The notes below the pieces were generated by a model. It worked only from the letters and a program-made list of their open reading frames with translations, was not told where the DNA came from and made no database searches. Shown here piece after piece: positions 18,150-25,353 of a stretch of DNA of 64,000 bases. A program made the position numbers and the translations under genes. Location: the NCBI RefSeq assembly GCF_001514215.1, contig NZ_KQ948860.1:212590-276589 (forward strand). Direction: 5' to 3'. Position 1 is the first letter of the stretch, and every line of letters begins with the position of its first letter. This DNA comes from Streptomyces bungoensis (GTDB taxonomy: Bacteria; Actinomycetota; Actinomycetes; Streptomycetales; Streptomycetaceae).

Positions 18150-18704
18150 ATGGAGCAACGCAGGATCCGACCCCCGAACGGCGGACGGCGAGGTGGCCCA
18201 CCGCCCCGCTCACTGCCACCGCAGGCCCGGCGCCACCAGGGCGGCCAGGGCGGGAGTGCGCCGGGGACACAGCGGGGCGTACGGCCCTTATCCGACGCCC
18301 GGACGGGCCCGGCGGGCGGGCGGCTGGCGGGGCTCCGGCTCACCGGACTCGGCGGGGGCGTGTTCTGCGCGGCCGTCATGTTCCTGCTCGGCTGGCTGGA
18401 CGAGGTACTGATCGGGGGGTCGCTGACCCTGTACGGCGTGCTGTTCCTGCCGGTGTGCGTCCTGACCGCGCTGTGGCTGCGCGGGGGCGATCTGCTCACC
18501 GCACCCGTCGTCGCACCGATCGCCTTCGCCGTGGGCCTGCTCCCGGTCGCCGACGGGGGCGGGGGGACAGCGGGAAGGCTGATGGGCCTTGTCACGGCCC
18601 TCGCCACCGAGGCGGGCTGGCTGTACGGGGGGACACTGATCGCCGGCGTCCTCGCGCTCGTCCGCCGGGCACTGGAAGTGCGGGCCCGCCGGCGCAGTAC
18701 CTGA
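18150..18704 (+). CDS. Membrane protein of the DUF6542 type, with a TTA codon
   Basis: 184 residues. The first 55 are basic and Gly/Pro-rich. Four hydrophobic helices follow (GGGVFCAAVMFLLGWLDEVL; TLYGVLFLPVCVLTALWL; LTAPVVAPIAFAVGLLPVA; GWLYGGTLIAGVLALV), and the C-terminus is basic. This fits a small actinobacterial membrane family I know as DUF6542; the function is unknown. Leu47 is encoded by TTA (18288-18290), the rare codon read by the bldA tRNA, so translation may depend on development. No ribosome site precedes ATG 18150. Confidence 0.75.
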   Translation: MEQRRIRPPNGGRRGGPPPRSLPPQARRHQGGQGGSAPGTQRGVRPLSDARTGPAGGRLAGLRLTGLGGGVFCAAVMFLLGWLDEVLIGGSLTLYGVLFLPVCVLTALWLRGGDLLTAPVVAPIAFAVGLLPVADGGGGTAGRLMGLVTALATEAGWLYGGTLIAGVLALVRRALEVRARRRST

Positions 18705-18743
18705 TCAACGGGCGCGGGGCCGCCGGCAGCGGGCGTCATCGCC

Positions 18744-18791
18744 GGTGCGGGCGCCGAGGGCGGGGCGCGCCCCGCCCTCGGCGCCCGCACC
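18744..18791. terminator. 48-bp perfect inverted repeat, bidirectional terminator
   Basis: The sequence 18744-18767 is the exact reverse complement of 18768-18791, mostly G/C (GGGCGCCGAGGGCGGGGCG core). It lies between the end of the DUF6542 gene and the stop of ppgK, starting one base after the ppgK stop. It can terminate both convergent genes. Confidence 0.8.
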
Positions 18792-18792
18792 C

Positions 18793-19545
18793 CTAGACGT
18801 GCTGGTCCTGCGCCGCCCTCATCGCCGCGCCTACGATCCCCGCGTTGTTCTGCAGCTGGGCCGGGACCATCTCGGCCTTGATGCCCTCGATGTGGGGCAG
18901 GAACTTCTCGGCCTTGCGGCTGACCCCGCCGCCGATGATGAACAGCTCGGGGGAGAACAGCATCTCGACGTGGGCGAGGTACTTCTGGACGCGGCGCGCC
19001 CAGTGCTCCCAGCTGAGGTCCTCGTCCTCCTTGGCCTTGCTGGAGGCCTTCTTCTCCGCGTCCTTGCCGTTCAGCTCCAGGTGCCCGAGCTCGGTGTTGG
19101 GCAGCAACAGGCCGTCCACGAAGACGGCGCTGCCGATGCCGGTGCCGAAGGTGAGCAGGACGACGGTGCCGCGGCGGCCCTGCCCGGCGCCGAACTGCAT
19201 CTCGGCGACACCCGCCGCGTCCGCGTCGTTGACCACGGTCACCGGCAGGCCGCCCAGCCGGTCGCTGAACAGCGCCCGCGCGTCGGTGTCGATCCAGCCC
19301 TTGTCGACGTTGGCCGCCGTACGGACCATCGCACCGCCGGTGACCACTCCGGGGAAGGTCAGGCCCACGGGGCCCGTCCAGCCGAAGTGGTCGACGACCT
19401 GTTTCACGCCGTCGGCCACCCCGTCGGGGGTCGCCGGGTGCGGGGTGAGTACCTTGCACCGCTCCTGGGCCAGGTCGCCCTTGTCCAGGTCCACCGGGGC
19501 ACCCTTGATCCCGGATCCGCCGATGTCCACGCCGAAGATCTGCAT
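18793..19545 (-). CDS. ppgK: Polyphosphate glucokinase (ROK family)
   Basis: 250 residues. The phosphate-binding loop FGVDIGGSGIKGAPVD is at residues 4-19, GLTFPGVV and NVDKGWID follow, then the catalytic VVNDADAAG and the second nucleotide loop LLTFGTGIGSAVFVDG. ELGHLELN is the ROK metal-site region, here lacking the CxCGxxGC zinc motif, as in polyphosphate glucokinases of actinobacteria. A lysine-rich segment (KKASSKAKEDED) is also typical of that group. It phosphorylates glucose with polyphosphate or ATP. ATG 19545. It faces the DUF6542 gene across a strong hairpin. Confidence 0.9.
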   Translation of the reverse strand: MQIFGVDIGGSGIKGAPVDLDKGDLAQERCKVLTPHPATPDGVADGVKQVVDHFGWTGPVGLTFPGVVTGGAMVRTAANVDKGWIDTDARALFSDRLGGLPVTVVNDADAAGVAEMQFGAGQGRRGTVVLLTFGTGIGSAVFVDGLLLPNTELGHLELNGKDAEKKASSKAKEDEDLSWEHWARRVQKYLAHVEMLFSPELFIIGGGVSRKAEKFLPHIEGIKAEMVPAQLQNNAGIVGAAMRAAQDQHV

Positions 19546-19609
19546 GGCCCCACGTTACGACGGACGACTGACGGTCACTACGGCGTACTCCCCCGGCGCG
19601 AGGCCGGCC

Positions 19610-20626
19610 TCAGGGCGCGGTGGTGTCCGGCGCGCCCGAACCGCCGCGCTCGGCGACCAGGGCGGCGGCCTCGTCGCGCAGGTCGCGGCGGAGCTCCTTG
19701 GGCAGCGAGAAGGTGATGGACTCCTCGGCGGCCTTCACGATCTCCACGTCGCCGTAGCCGCGCTCGCCCAGCCACTCGAGGACCTGCTCGACCAGCACCT
19801 CGGGCACCGAGGCGCCGGAGGTGACGCCGACCGTGGTGACGCCCTCCAGCCAGGCCTCGTCGATCTCGTCGGCGAAGTCCACCAGGTACGCGGCGCGGGC
19901 GCCGGCGAGCTTCGCGACCTCGACGAGCCGCTTGGAGTTGGAGGAGTTGCGCGAGCCGACCACGATGACCAGCTCGGCCTCGGCGCCCATCTGCTTCACG
20001 GCGAGCTGGCGGTTCTGCGTGGCGTAGCAGATGTCGTCGCTCGGCGGGGAGACGAGGCCGGGGAACTTGGTCTTCAGGGCGTCGACGGTCTCCATGGTCT
20101 CGTCCACGGAGAGCGTGGTCTGCGACAGCCAGACGACCTTGGACGGGTCGCGGACCTCGACCCTGGCGACGTCATCGGGGCCGTCGACGAGCTGGATGTG
20201 GTCGGGGGCCTCGCCGGAGGTGCCGATGACCTCCTCGTGGCCCTCGTGCCCGATCAGGAGGATGTCGTAGTCCTCGCCGGCGTACCGCACGGCCTCCTTG
20301 TGGACCTTGGTGACCAGCGGGCAGGTCGCGTCGATGGTGGCCAGGCGGCCCTGCCGGGCCTCCTCGTGGACGACCGGGGCGACGCCGTGCGCGGAGAACA
20401 TCACGATGTTGCCCGGTGGCACCTCCTCGGTCCGTTCGACGAAGATCGCGCCCTTCTTCTCCAGGGTCTGCACCACGTACTTGTTGTGGACGATCTCGTG
20501 CCGGACGTAGATCGGGGCCCCGTACTGCTCCAGGGCCTTCTCGACGGCGATCACGGCGCGGTCGACACCGGCGCAGTAGCCCCGGGGGGCGGCGAGCAGG
20601 ACACGGCGGCCAGGCGAAGCGGTCAT
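19610..20626 (-). CDS. ispH: 4-hydroxy-3-methylbut-2-enyl diphosphate reductase (IspH/LytB)
   Basis: 338 residues from ATG 20626. The three cluster ligands are Cys18 (APRGYCAGVDRAV), Cys102 (IDATCPLVTKVH) and Cys200 (DDICYATQNRQ). RHEIVHN, FSAHGV, GHEGHEEVIGT and GSRNSSNSKRLVEVA mark the substrate pocket. It catalyses the last step of the methylerythritol phosphate pathway, giving IPP and DMAPP. An in-frame ATG at 20635 adds three residues and cannot be excluded. It is divergent from xseA, with about 90 bp of shared promoter space. Confidence 0.97.
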   Translation of the reverse strand: MTASPGRRVLLAAPRGYCAGVDRAVIAVEKALEQYGAPIYVRHEIVHNKYVVQTLEKKGAIFVERTEEVPPGNIVMFSAHGVAPVVHEEARQGRLATIDATCPLVTKVHKEAVRYAGEDYDILLIGHEGHEEVIGTSGEAPDHIQLVDGPDDVARVEVRDPSKVVWLSQTTLSVDETMETVDALKTKFPGLVSPPSDDICYATQNRQLAVKQMGAEAELVIVVGSRNSSNSKRLVEVAKLAGARAAYLVDFADEIDEAWLEGVTTVGVTSGASVPEVLVEQVLEWLGERGYGDVEIVKAAEESITFSLPKELRRDLRDEAAALVAERGGSGAPDTTAP

Positions 20627-20716
20627 GCCACCCATCGTAGAGGTGCGGTCGGCGACCCCCTGCGCCCGAGGGGCGGGGCGGCCGGGAATGTCGGCGGTGG
20701 CCGTTACGCTCGCGGC

Positions 20717-21925
20717 ATGGCTGTGAACACGTCTGCGGAGGCTCCGCTGCCCGTCGGTGAGGTGTCCCGGCTGATCGGAGGCTGGATCGACCGGCTGGGC
20801 GCGGTGTGGGTCGAGGGGCAGATCACGCAGTTGTCGCGGCGGCCGGGCGCGGGGGTCGTGTTCCTGACGCTGCGCGATCCGTCGCACGACATCTCCGTCG
20901 GCGTGACCTGCTACCGCCAGGTGTTCGACGCGGTCGCCGACGTGGTCGGCGAGGGCGCCCGGATCGTCGTGCTGGCGAAACCGGAGTGGTACGCGCCGCG
21001 CGGGCAGCTGTCGCTGCGGGCCGCCGAGATACGGCCCGTGGGTGTCGGGGAGCTGCTGGCGCGGCTGGAGCGGCTGAAGAAGTCGCTGGCGGCCGAGGGG
21101 CTGTTCGCACCGGAGCGCAAGAAGCCGCTGCCCTTCCTGCCGCAGCTGATCGGGCTGGTGTGCGGGCGGGCCTCCGCCGCGGAGCGGGACGTGCTGGAGA
21201 ACGCCCGCCACCGCTGGCCCGCCGTCCGCTTCGAGGTGCGCAACGTCGCGGTGCAGGGCGTGCACGCCGTCCCGCAGGTGGTGCAGGCCGTGAAGGAGCT
21301 GGACGCGCGGGACGACGTGGACGTCATCGTGGTGGCCCGCGGCGGCGGCAGCGTGGAGGACCTGCTGCCGTTCTCCGACGAGCAGCTGGTGCGCGCGGTG
21401 GCGCAGTGCCGTACGCCCGTGGTGTCCGCGATCGGGCACGAACCGGACAACCCGCTGCTGGACCACGTCGCCGACCTGCGCGCCTCCACCCCGACCGACG
21501 CGGCCAAGAAGGTCGTGCCGGACGTGGGCGAGGAGTTCGAGCGGGTGCGGATGCTGCGGGACCGGGCGCGGCGCTGCGTGAACGCGTCCCTGGAGCGGGA
21601 GGAGCGCGGGCTCGCGCACGCGCTGGCGCGGCCCTCGATGGAGGATCCGCACCGGATGATCGACGAGCGCGCCGACCATGTGGCCGCGCTGCTGGACCGC
21701 GGGCGGCGCACCCTCGGTCATCTCCTGGACCGCGCCGACTCGGAGCTGACGCACACGCACGCGCGCGTGGTGGGCCTCTCTCCGGCGGCCACGCTCAGGC
21801 GCGGGTACGCCGTGCTGCAGAAGGACGACGGGCACGTGGTGCGCGGCCCGGACGAGGTGTCGGCGGGCGAGGCGCTGCGCGCGCGCGTCGCCGGCGGTGA
21901 ATTCACGGTGAAGGTGGGCGAATGA
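20717..21925 (+). CDS. xseA: Exodeoxyribonuclease VII large subunit
   Basis: 402 residues from ATG 20717; the frame is open far upstream but only from base composition. The N-terminal OB-fold is visible (VEGQITQLSRRPGAGVVFLT, GARIVVLAKPEWYAPRGQLS). The catalytic region shows RGGGSVEDLLPFSDEQLVRA and PVVSAIGHEPDNPLLDHVAD. A helical region follows, then LRRGYAVL in the C-terminal domain. With the small subunit it degrades single-stranded DNA from both ends. The final codons overlap the xseB start by four bases, which implies translational coupling. Confidence 0.96.
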   Translation: MAVNTSAEAPLPVGEVSRLIGGWIDRLGAVWVEGQITQLSRRPGAGVVFLTLRDPSHDISVGVTCYRQVFDAVADVVGEGARIVVLAKPEWYAPRGQLSLRAAEIRPVGVGELLARLERLKKSLAAEGLFAPERKKPLPFLPQLIGLVCGRASAAERDVLENARHRWPAVRFEVRNVAVQGVHAVPQVVQAVKELDARDDVDVIVVARGGGSVEDLLPFSDEQLVRAVAQCRTPVVSAIGHEPDNPLLDHVADLRASTPTDAAKKVVPDVGEEFERVRMLRDRARRCVNASLEREERGLAHALARPSMEDPHRMIDERADHVAALLDRGRRTLGHLLDRADSELTHTHARVVGLSPAATLRRGYAVLQKDDGHVVRGPDEVSAGEALRARVAGGEFTVKVGE

Positions 21926-22146
21926 CCGGCAAGGTGGACGAGGCGCTCTCGTACGAGCAGGCGCGGGACGAGCTGATCGAGGTCGTACGGCGGCTGGAGG
22001 CGGGCGGTACGACGCTGGAGGAGTCCCTGGCGCTCTGGGAGCGCGGTGAGGAGCTGGCCGCGGTGTGCCGGCGCTGGCTGGAGGGGGCGCGGGCCCGGCT
22101 GGACGCCGCCCTGGCGGCGGAGGAGGCCGGGGAGGACGCCGAGTAA
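21922..22146 (+). CDS. xseB: Exodeoxyribonuclease VII small subunit
   Basis: 74 residues. LSYEQARDELIEVVRRLEAG followed by TTLEESLALWERGEEL is the family signature of paired helices. The ATG overlaps the xseA stop in an ATGA arrangement, so the two subunits are co-translated. The C-terminus is Ala/Glu-rich. Confidence 0.95.
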   Translation: MTGKVDEALSYEQARDELIEVVRRLEAGGTTLEESLALWERGEELAAVCRRWLEGARARLDAALAAEEAGEDAE

Positions 22147-22154
22147 GCGCCGGG

Positions 22155-22175
22155 GCGCCCGTCCAGGGCGGGCGC
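22155..22175. terminator. Short hairpin between convergent xseB and DUF4245 genes
   Basis: GCGCCCG (22155-22161) pairs with CGGGCGC (22169-22175) around a seven-base loop. It ends exactly at the stop of the minus-strand gene and begins eight bases after the xseB stop. Confidence 0.5.
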
Positions 22176-22703
22176 TCACTTCGTCCGCAGGGCCTGCGCC
22201 ATCTGCGTCAGCTTGCCGAAGGGGGCCGTGCCGGCCACCACCGTCGTGGAGCCCGGCGTGCCCTCGAGCACGAGGGCGTCGTAGCGGCCGCCGGTGTAGC
22301 GGGTCCAGGTGCGGCCGGCGATGTTCTCGCTCTTCTTCGTGGCCGTGGCGCCCTGGGTGGCGTCGTCGATGAAGAGGGCGCGCTTCTGAGTCGACTGCTC
22401 GATCTGCACGTACTGACCGCCGGGGACCTGGAAGCCGAGGTGCCAGCGGTTGCCGTTCTCGCCCTGGAAGCGCACGGAGGTCGCCTTCCAGGTGCTCGGG
22501 AGCCCCTCGGGCGCGGCCACCGGGTAGCCCGCCGCCCGGCGTGCCGTCTGCAGTTCGACCTGGTAGTCGACCCGCTTGAGCTCGGGAGCGTGATCGTCGT
22601 GCGGAATGCCCAGGAAGTAGACGAGCGCCGCCGCGATCCCGATGAGGCCCAGGGAGAGGATCATGTCCCGGACCGTCTTCTGCTTGCCGTTCGAACCTGC
22701 CAC
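22176..22703 (-). CDS. Membrane-anchored DUF4245 protein
   Basis: 175 residues. A single N-terminal helix (DMILSLGLIGIAAALVYFLG) is followed by a roughly 140-residue outer domain. That domain contains YPVAAPEGLPSTWKATSVRF and HLGFQVPGGQYVQIEQS, a pattern I know as DUF4245 in actinobacteria. Function is not established. GTG 22703 is the start. It is divergent from glpX and is often found beside it in actinobacteria. Confidence 0.8.
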   Translation of the reverse strand: MAGSNGKQKTVRDMILSLGLIGIAAALVYFLGIPHDDHAPELKRVDYQVELQTARRAAGYPVAAPEGLPSTWKATSVRFQGENGNRWHLGFQVPGGQYVQIEQSTQKRALFIDDATQGATATKKSENIAGRTWTRYTGGRYDALVLEGTPGSTTVVAGTAPFGKLTQMAQALRTK

Positions 22704-22833
22704 GCCCTCTATCGTCGCAGGTGTCCGGAGCGCTCATCCGTGGGGTCCCCTGCTCATTTTGTCTGCCCAACGATAGAGTCGAAAGGCAGTACACCCTCAT
22801 CCGGCCGTCGTCGTATCAGAAAGGTGCGCTCCG

Positions 22834-23868
22834 ATGACCGAGCATCATCACTTGCCGTCCGAGCTGGACGTCCCCTCCGAGGCCCCCGACCGCAACCTCG
22901 CGCTCGAACTGGTCCGGGTCACCGAAGCCGCGGCGATGGCCGCCGGCCGCTGGGTCGGCCGCGGTGACAAGAACGGCGCCGACGGTGCCGCGGTGCGCGC
23001 CATGCGGACCCTCGTCTCCACCGTCTCGATGAACGGCGTCGTCGTCATCGGCGAGGGCGAGAAGGACGAGGCCCCGATGCTCTTCAACGGGGAGCACGTG
23101 GGCGACGGCACCGGCCCCGAGGTCGACATCGCGGTCGACCCCATCGACGGCACCACCCTGACCGCCAAGGGCATGCCCAACGCGATCGCCGTCCTCGCCG
23201 CCGCCGAGCGCGGAGCCATGTTCGACCCGTCCGCCGTGTTCTACATGGACAAGCTGGTCACCGGCCCCGAGGCGGCGGACTTCGTCGACATCGACGCGCC
23301 CGTGGCCGTGAACATCAAGCGCATCGCCAAGGCCAAGCGGTCCACGCCGGAGGACGTCACGGTCGTCATCCTGGACCGGCCGCGGCACGACGGCCTGATC
23401 AGGGAGGTCCGGGAGGCCGGCGCGCGCATCAAGCTGATCTCCGACGGCGACGTCGCGGGCTCGATCTACGCGCTGCGCGAGGGCACGGGCGTCGACCTGC
23501 TGCTCGGCATCGGCGGCACGCCCGAGGGCATCATCTCGGCCTGCGCGGTGAAGTGCCTCGGCGGCACCATCCAGGGCAAGCTGTGGCCCAAGGACGACGA
23601 GGAGCGGGCGCGGGCCGTGGACGCCGGGCACGACCTGGACCGGGTGCTGACGACCGACGACCTGGTCTCCGGCGAGAACGTGTTCTTCGTGGCGACCGGC
23701 ATCACCGACGGTGAGCTGCTGCGGGGCGTGCGGTACCGGTCGGAGACGGCGCTGACCGAGTCGATCGTGATGCGGTCGAGGTCGGGGACGGTCCGCCGGA
23801 TCGACTCCGAGCACCGGCTGCGCAAGCTGCGGGCCTACAGCGCGATCGACTTCGACCGCGCCAAGTAG
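22834..23868 (+). CDS. glpX: Fructose-1,6-bisphosphatase class II
   Basis: 344 residues. IGEGEKDEAPM and AVDPIDGTTLTAKG give the metal-binding acids of the GlpX fold; SDGDVAGSIYALREGTGVDL and GIGGTPEGIISACAVKCLGG form the rest of the substrate site. It hydrolyses fructose-1,6-bisphosphate for gluconeogenesis, the usual form of this enzyme in actinobacteria. ATG 22834 is preceded by GAAAGG. A hairpin at 23892-23929 ends the transcript. It lies close to the fumarase genes, so central carbon genes cluster here. Confidence 0.96.
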   Translation: MTEHHHLPSELDVPSEAPDRNLALELVRVTEAAAMAAGRWVGRGDKNGADGAAVRAMRTLVSTVSMNGVVVIGEGEKDEAPMLFNGEHVGDGTGPEVDIAVDPIDGTTLTAKGMPNAIAVLAAAERGAMFDPSAVFYMDKLVTGPEAADFVDIDAPVAVNIKRIAKAKRSTPEDVTVVILDRPRHDGLIREVREAGARIKLISDGDVAGSIYALREGTGVDLLLGIGGTPEGIISACAVKCLGGTIQGKLWPKDDEERARAVDAGHDLDRVLTTDDLVSGENVFFVATGITDGELLRGVRYRSETALTESIVMRSRSGTVRRIDSEHRLRKLRAYSAIDFDRAK

Positions 23869-23891
23869 CGCCTCGGCGGACGGATCCGGGG

Positions 23892-23929
23892 TGGGGACGC
23901 GCCTCCTGTGCGGAGGGGGCGCGTCCCCA
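23892..23929. terminator. Hairpin between convergent glpX and the WhiB-like gene
   Basis: TGGGGACGCGCC pairs with GGCGCGTCCCCA (ends 23929), with extra TCC/GGA pairing and a small bulge before the loop. It is 24 bp past glpX and 11 bp from the stop of the opposite gene, so it can serve both. Confidence 0.7.
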
Positions 23930-23939
23930 TCGCCGTGCT

Positions 23940-24314
23940 CTAGCCCGCTATGCGGTTCGCCGTCGCGCGGGTCGCCTTCTTCAGTTCCAGCTCCCGGCGG
24001 CGGCGCCTGGCCAGGACCACGCGGCGCTCGGCCGCCGTGAGGCCGCCCCAGACGCCGTACGGCTCGGGCTGGAGGAGCGCGTGCTCGCGGCACTCGACCA
24101 TGACCGGGCAGCGGGCGCAGACGCGCTTGGCCGCCTCCTCGCGGGACAGGCGCGCGGCCGTCGGCTCCTTCGAGGGGGCGAAGAACAGGCCCGCCTCGTC
24201 GCGCCGGCACACCGCCTCGGTGTGCCACGGTGCGTCCTGGTCCCTGTCTCGCGCTGGCACCCGCTGGGCCGGAACGGCAGCTACCTGCAGGGACGAATGC
24301 GGCGGTTGCAGCAC
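23940..24314 (-). CDS. WhiB-like iron-sulfur transcription factor
   Basis: 124 residues. Cys36, Cys66, Cys69 and Cys75 give the C-Xn-C-X2-C-X5-C pattern that holds a [4Fe-4S] cluster. PYGVWGGLTAAERR is the family turn and the C-terminus is basic (LARRRRRELELKKATRA), for DNA contact. Such proteins bind the housekeeping sigma factor and regulate development or redox response. The position next to glpX matches the gene I remember as wblI in S. coelicolor, but I do not assign the symbol. GTG 24314 has AGGAG seven bases upstream. The 35-residue region before Cys36 is long for the family. Confidence 0.92.
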   Translation of the reverse strand: MLQPPHSSLQVAAVPAQRVPARDRDQDAPWHTEAVCRRDEAGLFFAPSKEPTAARLSREEAAKRVCARCPVMVECREHALLQPEPYGVWGGLTAAERRVVLARRRRRELELKKATRATANRIAG

Positions 24315-24483
24315 GGTCTACTCCTGACGACGGCTTCGCGAGTGAGCGACGATGCGCAAGGCCTACCCGCTGTGCGCGCGCCTATGCACTGCGTTCCCGG
24401 CCGCTGGCGCGCGACGGCTTGTTCACGCCCCCGCACGCCCGGCGCGACGCACGAACCCCCTCCGGCACCGGTGCGTTCGCGCC

Positions 24484-25185
24484 TCAGCGGTCCAGGTGCT
24501 TGCGCAGCTTCCTGTCGACCTTGTCCTGGACGCGATCCAGGATGTCCGCCACCCGCCTGCCGCGCTTGGGCCGTGCCTCGACGTTGCCGAGGACGGCCCA
24601 GCCGTCGACGTAGACCACGGGCGCGTCGGACTCCACCGAGTCCAGCGGGCTCACCTCGAAGTTGCCCAGCACGCCGCCGCCCGTGCCGCGCAGCGAGATG
24701 TTCTCCGGGACGCGGATCTGGACGTCCCCGAACACGGAGACGGCCTTGATCACGACCTGCTGGTACTCGAAGATCGCCTCGCTCAGGTCGATCTCGACGG
24801 AGCCGAAGACCGCGTACGCGTGCAGCCGGCGCCCGGCGCGCCAGCGGCCGCGGCGCATCGCGCTGCTGAAGACGGCCACCACGTTGGCGTCGGCCTCCGC
24901 CGGCACGGCGCCGGGACTGGGGCGCGGCGGCACCGGGGTGTACGCCGGCGCCTGGGGCTGCTGGTGGGCGGCCGGGAGGTCGCGCATGAAGACCTCCAGC
25001 TCGCCGACCGTCTTGGCGTGCAGCACCCCTTCCACGCGCTCGGCGTGCTCGTCCGCGGTCAGCCGGCCCTCGGCCAGGGCCTCGCGGAGGATGTCGGCGA
25101 CCCGGTCGCGGTCGGCGTCCGAGGCACGCAGCTCGGCGAGACGCGGTGCGGGGCCCTGGTCTTGAGCCTGCTTCTGAAGGTCCAC
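24484..25185 (-). CDS. DUF1707 protein with LiaF-like C-terminal domain
   Basis: 233 residues. The N-terminal DUF1707 domain is clear (LRASDADRDRVADILREALA, GRLTADEHAERVEGVLHAKT). A Pro-rich linker follows, and then a beta-rich region with repeated VFGSVEIDL, VFGDVQIRVP and VLGNVEARP strands, like cell-wall-active antibiotic response proteins. No membrane helix is seen, so it is probably cytoplasmic. GTG 25185. It is divergent from the class I fumarase gene, sharing 168 bp that holds an iron-box-like site and a CGCGAT-AG-ATCGCG inverted repeat (25204-25217). Confidence 0.82.
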   Translation of the reverse strand: MDLQKQAQDQGPAPRLAELRASDADRDRVADILREALAEGRLTADEHAERVEGVLHAKTVGELEVFMRDLPAAHQQPQAPAYTPVPPRPSPGAVPAEADANVVAVFSSAMRRGRWRAGRRLHAYAVFGSVEIDLSEAIFEYQQVVIKAVSVFGDVQIRVPENISLRGTGGGVLGNFEVSPLDSVESDAPVVYVDGWAVLGNVEARPKRGRRVADILDRVQDKVDRKLRKHLDR

Positions 25186-25246
25186 GACGGCAGCGTACCG
25201 AAACGCGATAGATCGCGACTAGGGGTCGGCGGCAGGCCGGGCGTGT

Positions 25247-25265
25247 CGAGGTGAGCCTTACCTCA
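25247..25265. promoter_or_regulatory. Iron-box-like operator (DmdR/IdeR type)
   Basis: CGAGGTGAGCCTTACCTCA contains AGGT-n-AG-n-CT-n-ACCT exactly, the core of DtxR-family boxes. Read on the minus strand it matches 15 of 19 positions of TTAGGTTAGGCTCACCTAA, the consensus as I remember it. It sits 89 bp before the class I fumarase start and 62 bp before the DUF1707 start, so either or both could be iron-controlled. Confidence 0.6.
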
Positions 25266-25353
25266 CAGGTTCCGCGCCGACGGCAGGTCCTACGCTGGAC
25301 GGGCCCGCCAACGTCGGCGGGCGGCCGTCCGTCAGAGTGAGGAATGGGCTGAG

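Noticed and set aside
18845..20716. Upstream extension of the xseA frame
   Set aside because: It runs antisense through ispH and ppgK; XseA homology begins at 20717.
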